A program made the position numbers and the translations under genes. From assembly GCA_937902905.1 (NCBI GenBank), contig CALELW010000112.1, forward strand, positions 5,348 through 69,347: DNA of 64,000 nt. The letters are read 5' to 3'. Shown here piece after piece: positions 40,650 to 48,819 of the stretch. Within the stretch, counting starts at the first letter, position 1. Every line of letters starts with the position of its first letter. The stretch is from an uncultured Clostridium sp. (lineage in GTDB: Bacteria; Bacillota; Clostridia; Lachnospirales; Lachnospiraceae). The notes beneath the pieces were generated by a model. It searched no databases. It had not been told where the DNA came from and saw only the letters and a list, made by a program, of their open reading frames with translations.

Positions 40650-41877
40650 TTTTTGCCCCTCCTTTTGCTTTTGCAAGCTGATAATCAATTGCTATATCTG
40701 TGTCTATATAATTTAATGACTGTTTTCGTTTACCTTCTAACTCTTTCATTGGCTTAAGCCCAAACGCTACCCTTTTCTCGTTTTCGTAGAGCGTTCCGGT
40801 GTCTCCTAAATATTTCACCATTTCGACCTTTTGCTCTATGCTCATAAAAATGAGCTCATGCGTGAAAAATGCTATCTTTAAATTTCTCGCTCTCATGTTT
40901 TGTGTACAGAGTGCTTTTGTAAACGCCTCCTGATATCTGCCTACCAACTTCTCAATCGTCTTCTGGTAAAAAGCCTCATACTGTCCTTTGGTATAATCAC
41001 CTGTCAGTATCGAAAGCGGAACGCCGAACGTTCTCAAGATTTTCTCGTCTATAAAGCGAATGGTGTCAGGGTCCACCAGTTTAATGTCACGAGTGATTTT
41101 TGCGTAATCGCTTTTTGCATCCAAGTGTAAAATGCCGTTTTCCGCATTGTTTAGCTTTCTTTCAAATTCTTTGATACTCTTTTCAGCTTTTTCTTCACTC
41201 ATGAATGTTTGTGTTTTTACAACACCGTTTATTGCAAAACTACTTTTCACCGCTCCCGATATCCCCTGCATGATATCCTCGTTTAGCTGCAGCGTCTTTA
41301 GAAGTGCTCGTCTGTCTGGATTTCCCGATGCATCACCGCCCATGTAGTCGTTTGCAAAGTAGTTGATTCGGATGTGTATCACATCGCTGTATGCAAGTTG
41401 TGTTTTGTATCCGTTTTCAAATTCGAACTCCACAATCAAATCACCAGTCGGTGTTTCAAGAAAGGTTGTCATCAGAGGATCAACCGGATAAATTGCACTA
41501 TATCTTTTGTAACTGCTGCCGTCTGACCGCTTAACTATTTCATACACCGGAACCGCGAAAGCGTTTTGCCGTAAGTACAAGCCATAGGTAAGTTTTTCGA
41601 TAAACTCCGATTTTGTCATAATCGGATTCGGATTATCTAAAAGGTTTTGGATTTGATAAACGTCGTTCTCCGGCGTCTGATAATCATTCCCAACGCCACG
41701 AATGAAACACGGTTCTAACTTCGACATCTCATTCGCAATACACTCTATCGCCTGCTGCACTACATCCGACACGTAGATGTCTCTCCCGAACTGGCTGAAT
41801 ATCGGAACCTGCCCGGTCATCACATCCGCATATTTTGTGTTTTTAACTTTCGAGATTATCTTCCCCAGCCATCCCAT
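40636..41877 (-). CDS. Portal protein (HK97 family)
   Basis: A 413-aa portal monomer that forms the DNA entry ring. The N-terminus MGWLGKIISKV, the VVQQAIECIANEMSKLEPC helix and the RFIDEKILRTFGVPLSILTG signature are typical of the family. It overlaps the large terminase gene by 35 bases. Confidence 0.93.
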   Translation of the reverse strand: MGWLGKIISKVKNTKYADVMTGQVPIFSQFGRDIYVSDVVQQAIECIANEMSKLEPCFIRGVGNDYQTPENDVYQIQNLLDNPNPIMTKSEFIEKLTYGLYLRQNAFAVPVYEIVKRSDGSSYKRYSAIYPVDPLMTTFLETPTGDLIVEFEFENGYKTQLAYSDVIHIRINYFANDYMGGDASGNPDRRALLKTLQLNEDIMQGISGAVKSSFAINGVVKTQTFMSEEKAEKSIKEFERKLNNAENGILHLDAKSDYAKITRDIKLVDPDTIRFIDEKILRTFGVPLSILTGDYTKGQYEAFYQKTIEKLVGRYQEAFTKALCTQNMRARNLKIAFFTHELIFMSIEQKVEMVKYLGDTGTLYENEKRVAFGLKPMKELEGKRKQSLNYIDTDIAIDYQLAKAKGGAKNEQE

Positions 41878-43606
41878 CAGATTGCCTCCATTCTTTGACC
41901 ATTCTTTTTAAGTCAGCGCGGTATCGCCTATATGTTTCGTATAAAATCACTGTTGTAACCGCTCCGTCTATTTTCTTATTTCTTGCCGTTTTCACGACTA
42001 AACATTTTCCTTTATTGTCAACCGAAAGTCCGGCATTTCCAAAGCACCACCGGTCTACCGGGTTATTGTTATAGTTTATATTTCTTTTCTTTAAGTCCGT
42101 CTCTACAAATTTGTTGGCCGTATCGAGCGTCATAGCATTCTGTAAAATCAACTCCAACTCGCCGCCCTCTTTCGTCCAGCCGTATTCCGACATCTGTCGG
42201 AGAAAGTCCTTCGCAAACTTTTGGTCGTAACCACAGCACATCAGACGGATTCCGTAGTCTTTGTATAAACTCCAAAACCAGTCCGCCACCACTGTCAAAT
42301 CAATGTCACTGCCTTCCGTTACGGTGATATATCCATCCCGCGCCCAGTCGGCGTATTTTGCGCCGGCGCAAGAATCGTCATCGTCCTCTATCTTTCTTTC
42401 CGGAACGAAGTACATGGTGTGTATGTATTTTTTTCCATCGTCCTTCGTCAAGAGAATTTTCGCACAACACAAATCCATTGTCTCGGCTAAGTCAACCGCT
42501 CCCAAACACGGAGCACCGCGAAATTCTTCCAATTCGTAAGTTGCATCGAAATTGTAATCTTCGAGATTGAGCCACATTTCTACCGAATTTTGCTTGATAT
42601 TGAAATCCTTCGCTAATACAAAAATCCGGTCGCCCTTCGACTTTTTCGCAAGTTCTACCTGCTCCTCTAGGTAGGATACTTTCTTGATAACGCCCAGTGT
42701 CGGATTTGATTTCATCCACGACTTTGGATTTGCAAAAACTTCCTGCTCGCTGTCCTGTGTGTATAACCACGGCAGTAGTCTTTTTCCTGCTTTCGTATCA
42801 TCTTCGCCATTTATCACCCCGCGTCCCTTTTCAAGCTCATCATCCAAGTAGCCTTCCTGCACAAACCCCTCGGTTGTTATGTTTACAAACTTCGGATTAT
42901 CTTTCAAAGACTGCGACTGCTCGATTGACTTGCCTATAACATTCGTTTTCATCTCGTGTGTCTCGTCGACTATTGCAAAGTCAATGTTGCGCCCCTCTTT
43001 GTTTTTGGTTCTGTCCGACAATTTGAATACTTTCGAGTTGGTGCTTTTGTTCAGGATGAATCTTTGGTTTTTCTTTGAGTCAAGGTCGCGTGGGTCAATC
43101 AACTGGCGCATGGTATCAATCGCGTCATATGTAATCGATGCCTGGTTATCATCGTTCGAAGAACACACGATATCAGCGCCCTCATTCCCAACAAACAGCT
43201 CCGTCACCGCAATCGCCGAACACGTTTCGCTTTTGGTGTTCTTTCTGGCAATCAGCAATAAGATTTTTTTGAAGCGGTCAATCATCATCCCTCTTTCGAA
43301 TGACTCTTCCGACATTTTGAACGAGTACACGGCTTCGATAAAAGCCTTTTGCCACAGCATCAACACCATCGGCTGACCGTAAAAAGGCGATTTCGTCAGT
43401 TTTACACAGTTTTCCATGAAGTCCATCCGAAGCAGTGCAGCGTCTGTGTTGTAAAAGTACTCATCGTTCGAGAAGTCTTCTTTTAGATTGGTTAGTTCCT
43501 GACGGAGTTCCCATCCGGCTATGATTTTCCCGCTCTCAATTTCTTCCCGATACTTTAACAAAAAAGAATTATCCGGTGTCCATATTTTCCTCTCCTTTAT
43601 TAACAA
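41843..43606 (-). CDS. Terminase large subunit
   Basis: A 587-aa packaging ATPase and nuclease. The Walker A-like ILLLIARKNTKSET and Walker B IDFAIVDETHEM are present, with the nuclease Asp at LGAVDLAETMDL and later CCGYDQKFAK. It starts at TTG after GGGGCAAGAAA; a downstream ATG in another frame belongs to the preceding gene. One prophage palindrome lies in its gene. Confidence 0.93.
   Translation of the reverse strand: MLIKERKIWTPDNSFLLKYREEIESGKIIAGWELRQELTNLKEDFSNDEYFYNTDAALLRMDFMENCVKLTKSPFYGQPMVLMLWQKAFIEAVYSFKMSEESFERGMMIDRFKKILLLIARKNTKSETCSAIAVTELFVGNEGADIVCSSNDDNQASITYDAIDTMRQLIDPRDLDSKKNQRFILNKSTNSKVFKLSDRTKNKEGRNIDFAIVDETHEMKTNVIGKSIEQSQSLKDNPKFVNITTEGFVQEGYLDDELEKGRGVINGEDDTKAGKRLLPWLYTQDSEQEVFANPKSWMKSNPTLGVIKKVSYLEEQVELAKKSKGDRIFVLAKDFNIKQNSVEMWLNLEDYNFDATYELEEFRGAPCLGAVDLAETMDLCCAKILLTKDDGKKYIHTMYFVPERKIEDDDDSCAGAKYADWARDGYITVTEGSDIDLTVVADWFWSLYKDYGIRLMCCGYDQKFAKDFLRQMSEYGWTKEGGELELILQNAMTLDTANKFVETDLKKRNINYNNNPVDRWCFGNAGLSVDNKGKCLVVKTARNKKIDGAVTTVILYETYRRYRADLKRMVKEWRQSDGMAGEDNLES
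42358..42371. repeat. Palindrome TTGCGCCGGCGCAA, copy 4
   Basis: Perfect 14-bp palindrome within the large terminase gene, read there as C-A-G-A. Confidence 0.9.
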
Positions 43607-43901
43607 ATTTCTTGCCCCTTTCCGCTATCCATTTTCGCAGTGGTGACTCTTCATCGGTATTTGCATCATCCACGAAGTTCAGGAGCAGTTTCAGACAATT
43701 TGTGTACTGCTGGAGCATTTCCTTGTAGAGTTTTGCCGCCGGAAGTACTTTTTGTTTGCAGTTGTCAGTTGGGTGCACTTTGTAAAACGGGAGTTTTTTC
43801 AACTCCGTCAATTTTGACTCTAAAAAAAGTATTTCCTCAACAAGGTCGGCCGCTTCCGCTCTGTCCTTGCACAGTTTGGCAATCTCTTCTTTTCTCTCCA
43901 T
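43569..43901 (-). CDS. Small helical phage protein before the large terminase
   Basis: A 110-aa helical protein with coiled-coil character (AEAADLVEEILFLESKLTEL). The start MERKEEI follows AAGGAGTAATTGC. It overlaps the large terminase by 38 bases and could be a P27-like small terminase, but the gene at 46274 is the better match. Function open. Confidence 0.65.
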   Translation of the reverse strand: MERKEEIAKLCKDRAEAADLVEEILFLESKLTELKKLPFYKVHPTDNCKQKVLPAAKLYKEMLQQYTNCLKLLLNFVDDANTDEESPLRKWIAERGKKFVNKGEENMDTG

Positions 43902-43905
43902 GCAA

Positions 43906-44163
43906 TTACTCCTTGGTATCGTCTTCCTCGACATCATCTGCGATTGTCGGCGAATCTCCCCAAATGGCAAATACCGCCTGCGTGACATCCTCCGGCTCGT
44001 TTTCCTGAATTTCCTTTCGTCCGGATAACGAATTCGCATACGCCCGGCGATGCGGGTCGCCAATCTGTACCATCTCGCCGTCAAGCGACACAAGCTGCGA
44101 TGTCATGATACTGACACCGTCCGGCGTCAACATATCCACTGTCTTCTTTTCCTTGAGTTCCAT
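43906..44163 (-). CDS. Small acidic phage protein
   Basis: An 85-aa protein. The start MELKEKK follows GGAAGGAGGACAAA. A short beta region (GVSIMTSQLVSLDGEMVQIG) is followed by an acidic tail. It lies between the collagen-like fibre and the terminase genes. No family recognised. Confidence 0.6.
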   Translation of the reverse strand: MELKEKKTVDMLTPDGVSIMTSQLVSLDGEMVQIGDPHRRAYANSLSGRKEIQENEPEDVTQAVFAIWGDSPTIADDVEEDDTKE

Positions 44164-44176
44164 TTTGTCCTCCTTC

Positions 44177-44632
44177 CTATACGTGATACCAGCCCCACAG
44201 TTCGACACATCCCTCACCTGACACATCATCTGCATTAAGTATCACCTCATCAGTTTTGGAAATTTGCGTCGGTCTTGTTAATTTACTTTTTTCCGAATCA
44301 TAAACAAACAACTCGGATTTGTTATTCATTGAGAGATTTCCCGCTGTAACAAACGGTAATCCTCTGAGCTTACTTGGCACTGTTCCTGTCATGTTTGGTA
44401 TTGCAACATAGATATATACCAAACTTTCTATCTTTTTGTATATCCCCTTTGCACTAGCTATGTTCGAATTGCTGCTATCACTCAGCACTCCGGTAAAAGT
44501 GCCGGATTCATAACTTGCTCCGCTTTCTCCGGCCGGTCCTGGTGGTCCTTGGATGCCCTGCACGCCCTCCGGGCCTTCGTCTCCTGTGTCACCTTTCGGT
44601 CCTTTGAAGTTTCCAATCAAAACTTTTGCCAT
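44177..44632 (-). CDS. Collagen-like phage fibre protein
   Basis: A 151-aa protein. The start MAKVLIG follows GAAGGTGAAAACG. About ten Gly-X-Y triplets (GPKGDTGDEGPEGVQGIQ and on) near the N-terminus should form a collagen-like trimeric stalk; the C-terminal 100 residues form a head domain. Such proteins decorate tails and bind hosts. Confidence 0.75.
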   Translation of the reverse strand: MAKVLIGNFKGPKGDTGDEGPEGVQGIQGPPGPAGESGASYESGTFTGVLSDSSNSNIASAKGIYKKIESLVYIYVAIPNMTGTVPSKLRGLPFVTAGNLSMNNKSELFVYDSEKSKLTRPTQISKTDEVILNADDVSGEGCVELWGWYHV

Positions 44633-44649
44633 CGTTTTCACCTTCTTTC

Positions 44650-45486
44650 TTACTCATCCGGCAGGATAACATAAACGTTTCCTTCGTCATCCGTCTCGAA
44701 CTGTGGTGGATTGTCATTATCTGCGCATAGTGCGTACAAATTGCCGTCTTCGTCTCCGGTCAATGCGTAAAAACCGTTTATCGTCGTTATAATCCCGCTG
44801 TCTCCTCGTTCTCCTTGCTTTCCCGGCGGTCCTTGGATGCCCGGTACTCCTTGCGGTCCCTGAACACCTTCAACTCCTTGTAATCCTCGTTCTCCTTGCT
44901 TTCCCCTTTCTCCTTTGTACTCTCCGGAGGCAAGTTTTTTTACGAATTCATCATTTAATGCTTTGGTATCGTTTCGCAACTGTTCGCATCGTTCGACATC
45001 TGTTTCCGTTTTGCTTTTTATATCAATAAGTGCTGTTTGAACCTCCGATATCGCCGCTGTAATTGCCGCATTTGTTACCGGATTCTTGCTTACGACATCC
45101 AGATACTCGTCCAGAGTGATTTCTTTCACTTTCAGCTCTGTCTTTTTTGCGCCGGCGCAACTGTAAAGGTACGTCGTTGTTTTTTCGAGTTTCAATTCCC
45201 TGTACAGATTTTCGTTTCCCAAAATGTGTACGAACTTCGATTCAGTCACAGCGTCTACATACCTAACATGTATCATCCCGGCATCCGATACATACTCGGT
45301 TGGTATCTGGATGTCTTTCGTCGTAACCGGCAAAGTCTTTTTGTAGTCACATCCGTAATATATTTCTAACTTTGCCGACGTTCCGGGATTGTATATGCGA
45401 AAATAAATAGCATTTTCTGCCGTCGATATCACATTCAGTTCCGGAACCAGCCCCTCCTCTGTATCTAATGTGATTACATTTTTCAA
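44650..45486 (-). CDS. Baseplate upper protein-like fibre with collagen-like repeat
   Basis: A 278-aa protein. The N-terminal 130 residues resemble BppU-type domains (MKNVITLDTEEGLVPELNVI), then comes a helical stretch, a run of Gly-X-Y triplets (GERGKQGERGLQGVEGVQ and on) and a short acidic C-terminal domain. It starts at TTG after GAGGTGATGACAAG. It lies upstream of the terminase, away from the other tail genes. One palindrome lies in its gene. Confidence 0.78.
   Translation of the reverse strand: MKNVITLDTEEGLVPELNVISTAENAIYFRIYNPGTSAKLEIYYGCDYKKTLPVTTKDIQIPTEYVSDAGMIHVRYVDAVTESKFVHILGNENLYRELKLEKTTTYLYSCAGAKKTELKVKEITLDEYLDVVSKNPVTNAAITAAISEVQTALIDIKSKTETDVERCEQLRNDTKALNDEFVKKLASGEYKGERGKQGERGLQGVEGVQGPQGVPGIQGPPGKQGERGDSGIITTINGFYALTGDEDGNLYALCADNDNPPQFETDDEGNVYVILPDE
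45147..45160. repeat. Palindrome TTGCGCCGGCGCAA, copy 5
   Basis: Perfect 14-bp palindrome within the BppU-like gene, read there as C-A-G-A. Confidence 0.9.
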
Positions 45487-45587
45487 CTTGTCATCACCTC
45501 AAATTTCATTTTTCAAAAATCTCAAAAATTGGCTTTCTGCGAAAGGAGTGTCCCCCTTCACAGTTGCCCCGCGACCTCTAATTTTCA

Positions 45588-46277
45588 TCAAGAGGGGGGG
45601 GCGTATCTTTCAAACCATTCTTCAATAAATCGTGTCCAATCAGTCTTGTCTCTCGCGTCCTCCGACACTTCTAAGCGGTTGAGACACTCTTCCTTTGTAG
45701 CTCTTATGAGTATCTCTCGCGCCCCTAATTCTTTCACAAGGCGCTCTCTTTCGCCTTGTAGAGGATAACCGCCGATAACGTACGCATTCGACCACTTTCC
45801 CTGACGATACCGCACAGATTCAACTAGTGCTTTATGCATTGCGAACACAATTGCTTTTAGTCTTGGCGGCTTCTCATATCGTGAAAGCCCTGAAATACAT
45901 TCCCAAATTGAATCAATATCAACTATCAAGTCTCCTTTGTTCATTGCCTTATTAACATATGTCCTTTTACCTGCAAGCGGCGGACCATACACAAGATAGA
46001 CCTGACGCTCCTTCGAGCCTAACTTCTCATGTATCCGATTATGACAAACATGGTGCACAAGCTGAATGTTCTCCGGATTCAATGACACCATGACATCGTT
46101 TACGTTCTCCTCTGTCAGATGTTCAATGTGATGTCCGATGCAGTCATAGTCTTTTACGATTGGCTTGCCGCAGTACTCACATATCGTCTGACCGTTTTCG
46201 TCTAGCCTTTGAAGTCGTATCAAGCGGACTGTCTTCCGCCATTCCCTCGACTGATAAAAGTTGGATAATGTTCTCAC
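45588..46277 (-). CDS. HNH nuclease fused to a P-loop kinase-like domain
   Basis: A 229-aa two-domain protein. Residues 30-85 are an HNH nuclease: CEYC (33-36), HH (49-50), NPENIQLVHHVCHNRIHE. Residues 92-229 resemble AAA_33/polynucleotide-kinase P-loop proteins, with YGPPLAGKRTY (98-105) as Walker A, where the usual Ser/Thr after Lys is Arg followed by Thr. It starts at GTG after GGAGGATGACTG. Small HNH proteins next to terminases take part in cos-end packaging; the kinase half may repair ends. Confidence 0.75.
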   Translation of the reverse strand: MRTLSNFYQSREWRKTVRLIRLQRLDENGQTICEYCGKPIVKDYDCIGHHIEHLTEENVNDVMVSLNPENIQLVHHVCHNRIHEKLGSKERQVYLVYGPPLAGKRTYVNKAMNKGDLIVDIDSIWECISGLSRYEKPPRLKAIVFAMHKALVESVRYRQGKWSNAYVIGGYPLQGERERLVKELGAREILIRATKEECLNRLEVSEDARDKTDWTRFIEEWFERYAPPS

Positions 46278-46621
46278 CAGTCATCCTCCTTTTTGAATTG
46301 TCCTTGTGCTTTCGCTAATAGTTCCGACGCTCTCAACCTGTCACGCATCCGCTGCGCTTTGTCATTCATGGTTGCTGTCCAAAAGGCTTGCGTCTCCTTG
46401 ATGTCCGCAATGTGTACCTCCGGGTCATTCATTGCTTCGTTTAGTAAATACTCCATGTAAGTTTGTACTGCCGGATGTGCCACTACTTTGTAGGCGTGGC
46501 CGCGAGCGTACTTTTTCGAGTAGCCTGCCATAAGTACCGCTCTTTCGGCGTTTCCTGCCGCTGCTCCTAAAAAGTATTTTGCCACTAATTTGTGCTGAGG
46601 CTTAACCTTTGGCTCTTCCAT
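46274..46621 (-). CDS. Terminase small subunit
   Basis: A 115-aa protein matching the Terminase_2-type DNA-binding subunit: HKLVAKYFLGAAAGNAERAV then LMAGYSKKYARG form the helix-turn-helix region. It starts after GAGGTGAGACAT-ATG. It recognises the packaging site for the large subunit. Here 2.7 kb of fibre and HNH genes separate the two subunits. Confidence 0.8.
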   Translation of the reverse strand: MEEPKVKPQHKLVAKYFLGAAAGNAERAVLMAGYSKKYARGHAYKVVAHPAVQTYMEYLLNEAMNDPEVHIADIKETQAFWTATMNDKAQRMRDRLRASELLAKAQGQFKKEDDW

Positions 46622-46643
46622 ATGTCTCACCTCATCCCTGTCT

Positions 46644-47432
46644 CTAAATCTTTTTCGTGTACTCCAGTTTCACCCAGCCTTTGGATGTCTTTCCCCATCC
46701 ATTGGTTTCTTCTGTAATCTTAAGCGTAGAGCCATACGGATACGCCATCACTGTGCCGTACTTTGTACCCGGTCCTTTTCGACAGTTCAGTCCGCTCTTC
46801 GCTGTTACTTTTACTGTTTTGCTGGAATCCTTTTTCTTCGTCGCCGTCTTTGTTTCTGTTTTTGTTTCTGTTTTATGCGCTGGCTTGGCTGTGCTTTTTC
46901 CGGTAAGACCGGCAACAATCGCCTTCGCCATCTTTCCGGCATCAAACAGCTTCGCATCGTCCTTGTCATCCACGAAGCAGCACTCTATCAAAAGAGCCGG
47001 TGCCTTAGTGTGATTCAATACATAGAGGTCTTTTCTGACCTTTACGCCTCTGTTCTTAAATCCAAGTTTTGAAATCTCTTCACAGATACGAGTTGCTTTT
47101 TCCTTTGCTTTACTGTTTTCACTAGCAATATAAACTTCCACGCCTGTGGTCTTTCCATTGCCTTTCTTGTCGCCCACTCCACAGTTGAGATGTATTGATA
47201 CATCCACATCCACGGTGTGCGTATTACACTTTGCGACGATTTTCCTCAGGATGTCTCCCTGCGATGTTCCATTGTTCACCGTACAATCGTACGCTGTGTG
47301 TCCTGCTGCCTTTAATGATTTGATTGCTGCATTCTTTACGTTCCGGGCTTCTGTCGACTCTTTCAAAAAGCCAGTCGCCCCACATGCTACTTTTCCATCC
47401 GGATTATGTCCGGCGTGCATATTAATTTTCAT
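46644..47432 (-). CDS. Endolysin: N-acetylmuramoyl-L-alanine amidase with SH3b domain
   Basis: A 262-aa lysin. The Amidase_3 domain has zinc ligands His9, Glu25 and His81 (HAGHN, LKESTEA, SIHLN) and the catalytic Glu in LLIECCFVDD. A Thr/Lys linker leads to a C-terminal SH3b wall-binding domain (SGLNCRKGPGTKYGTVMAYP). The start MKINMHA follows AGGAGGCTTGAAC. There is no signal peptide, so export relies on the adjacent holin. Confidence 0.92.
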   Translation of the reverse strand: MKINMHAGHNPDGKVACGATGFLKESTEARNVKNAAIKSLKAAGHTAYDCTVNNGTSQGDILRKIVAKCNTHTVDVDVSIHLNCGVGDKKGNGKTTGVEVYIASENSKAKEKATRICEEISKLGFKNRGVKVRKDLYVLNHTKAPALLIECCFVDDKDDAKLFDAGKMAKAIVAGLTGKSTAKPAHKTETKTETKTATKKKDSSKTVKVTAKSGLNCRKGPGTKYGTVMAYPYGSTLKITEETNGWGKTSKGWVKLEYTKKI

Positions 47433-47658
47433 GTTCAAGCCTCCTATTCTCTTTTTCTGACATTTCCAAGTCCTCAATGCGATGCTCGCACACTTTCATT
47501 TTTTCTTCCACGACTGGCATACGCTCCGCAAAATTGTTATGCTTATCCACCTTTTTTTCCAACTGTTCGATCCGGTACGACATCAACCTCATACCACTAA
47601 AGGAGCCGATTACCGTTCCCGCTAAACTGAGGACACCAACAATCACCGACTCAAGCAT
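47422..47658 (-). CDS. Holin-associated small membrane protein (XhlA-like)
   Basis: A 78-aa protein with one N-terminal membrane helix (SVIVGVLSLAGTVIGSF) and a coiled-coil cytoplasmic tail (RIEQLEKKVDKHNNFAERM). The start MLESVI was chosen 9 bases after AGGAGG. It overlaps the endolysin start and the holin end, as in compact lysis cassettes. Confidence 0.7.
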   Translation of the reverse strand: MLESVIVGVLSLAGTVIGSFSGMRLMSYRIEQLEKKVDKHNNFAERMPVVEEKMKVCEHRIEDLEMSEKENRRLEHEN

Positions 47659-47872
47659 CCGCATCGTCCTCCTGATAGTTTTTCTTGCTCAGTCCCAACA
47701 GACCTGCAAGAGCTGTATCTGCTGCCGTGATAGTTCCTACAATCTGCTCCACGTACGAGATATTCCATATCGTACCCAGCGCAAATATAAACGTCCCCAA
47801 CGTAGGCAGTCCATACATCGCCCACCACTTAAGCCTGTCGTATGTTCCATCTTTCAATTTGAATTTTCTCAT
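47651..47872 (-). CDS. Holin (phi LC3-like family)
   Basis: A 73-aa protein. The start MRKFKLK follows AAGGAGTGCGGAAC. Two membrane helices (YGLPTLGTFIFALGTIW and IVGTITAADTALAGLLGL) and an acidic tail fit small Firmicute holins that open the membrane for the endolysin. It is the first phage gene read from attR. Confidence 0.85.
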   Translation of the reverse strand: MRKFKLKDGTYDRLKWWAMYGLPTLGTFIFALGTIWNISYVEQIVGTITAADTALAGLLGLSKKNYQEDDADA

Positions 47873-47946
47873 GTTCCGCACTCCTTTCCTTAACTTTTTC
47901 CATACCATAACATGAAAAGGAGTTCCGTGAGTCCTAAACTTTTGCA

Positions 47947-47975
47947 TAAAAAAATAGGCAACCGAAGTCACCTAT
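47947..47975 (-). terminator. Terminator insulating the prophage right end
   Basis: Minus strand ATAGG and CCTAT pair around a GAC-TTCG-GTT inner hairpin, followed by TTTTTTT. It would stop host transcripts entering the lysis genes from the attR side. Confidence 0.75.
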
Positions 47976-48008
47976 GCAATGCCCTTTTTCTCGTTATTCA
48001 ATTCAATT

Positions 48009-48029
48009 TGAAGTAAATTTGAAGTAAAA
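48009..48029. repeat. Right arm-type integrase sites
   Basis: Two direct copies of TGAAGTAAA (48009 and 48020), matching those near attL. Confidence 0.55.
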
Positions 48030-48084
48030 CCGTTTTTTGATAGCCGCAAATGTACCGATTTATCGGTATTTTTCTTTATTTTTC

Positions 48085-48110
48085 GCACTCATTCAAGTCG
48101 ACTGCTAACA
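48085..48110. repeat. attR: right copy of the 26-bp attachment core
   Basis: Exact copy of 14036-14061. It contains the last seven codons and stop of the DUF5721-like host gene. A CIRCE-like dyad remains, with TTCGCACTC in place of TTAGCACTC. Confidence 0.93.
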
Positions 48111-48538
48111 ATTTCATGTTTCTTTATAAATTGCAGACAATTGTCATCCCACGCCTGCTGTCCTTTTTTATCCAGAGAAAACTCCTTTTGCATATATCCG
48201 GTCACAAACTGAAGTTTTTCTTTTTCATAGCGGATTTGAATCGAGCCGACATCTCCATTTGGCATGTAATGACAAAAATCAAATAGCATTTTCTGTGGCA
48301 CCTTATTTCCTTTTATCCACGAAAAGACAAATGTTTTCATCATATTCCATGTGACCAGACCGGTTTGGTCTGTTCGTTTTTCGTCACTGTCAAACCACTC
48401 TTCAAAACATCTGCCATCAATATGAAACGTGGCAAATGTTACCACCTCGCAGGAACGCAGGTGAAAACGGTCAAACATACTGCCCTGAAACATATGCTGC
48501 ATAAATTCTTTTACGCTGTCAATTTCCAATACAATCAT
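48089..48538 (-). CDS. DUF5721-like host protein, 3' end used as attachment site
   Basis: A 149-aa conserved Lachnospiraceae-type protein of unknown function. It has alternating strands and helices (EVVTFATFHIDGRCFEEWF, then IQIRYEKEKLQFVTGYMQ). The final residues IVSSRLE and the stop lie in the attR core, so the protein is unchanged by prophage insertion. Before integration htpG would have been the next gene downstream. Confidence 0.8.
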   Translation of the reverse strand: MIVLEIDSVKEFMQHMFQGSMFDRFHLRSCEVVTFATFHIDGRCFEEWFDSDEKRTDQTGLVTWNMMKTFVFSWIKGNKVPQKMLFDFCHYMPNGDVGSIQIRYEKEKLQFVTGYMQKEFSLDKKGQQAWDDNCLQFIKKHEIVSSRLE

Positions 48539-48627
48539 TTCGTATATTATCCTTCCTAATTGCTCATACTAGCATTGTTACAAAGTAACCTAAATTCACC
48601 GATACGGTGAAAGAATGGAGGCAGATT

Positions 48628-48819
48628 ATGCGTGCAGATGAGCAAACTTACCGCGATGTAGCAAAAAACTGTAGTGCCTATGAAGTAAAGGACTGCTGTA
48701 GCTGCAGCAACAAATCCGGCGATGTCAATGTTTCCTGCGTAACATGTAAACATTTTACGTCAGACAAACATTGTTCTTTGGATTTGTTCGACCCAATCGT
48801 GGAAAACCACAATCTTTAG
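48628..48819 (+). CDS. Small Cys-rich DUF1540-like protein
   Basis: A 63-aa protein starting at MRADEQ after GGAGGCAGATT. Cysteines are spaced as CCSCSN, SCVTCKHF and HCSLD, fitting a small metal-binding protein of DUF1540 type, though not a firm match. It converges with the next gene with a 4-base overlap. Confidence 0.7.
   Translation: MRADEQTYRDVAKNCSAYEVKDCCSCSNKSGDVNVSCVTCKHFTSDKHCSLDLFDPIVENHNL

Larger units (their letters stand above)
14036..48110. mobile_element. 34-kb siphophage-type prophage
   Basis: Bounded by the 26-bp direct repeat, it holds integrase, excisionase, repressor with operators, early genes, HK97-type head genes, a long-tail module with a 1477-aa tape measure protein, and a lysis cassette. 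No frameshifted or truncated essential gene was noticed, so it may be inducible. The lysis genes and small terminase are at the right end, before the other structural genes. Confidence 0.95.

Noticed and set aside
17351..45160. TTG-N8-CAA as the methylation target of the half-HsdS system
   Set aside because: It would be a legal split palindrome, but the inner eight bases are identical in all copies, which a split target would not require.
14036..48110. CRISPR arrays or transposable insertion sequences
   Set aside because: No regularly spaced repeats and no transposase frames were seen anywhere in the window.
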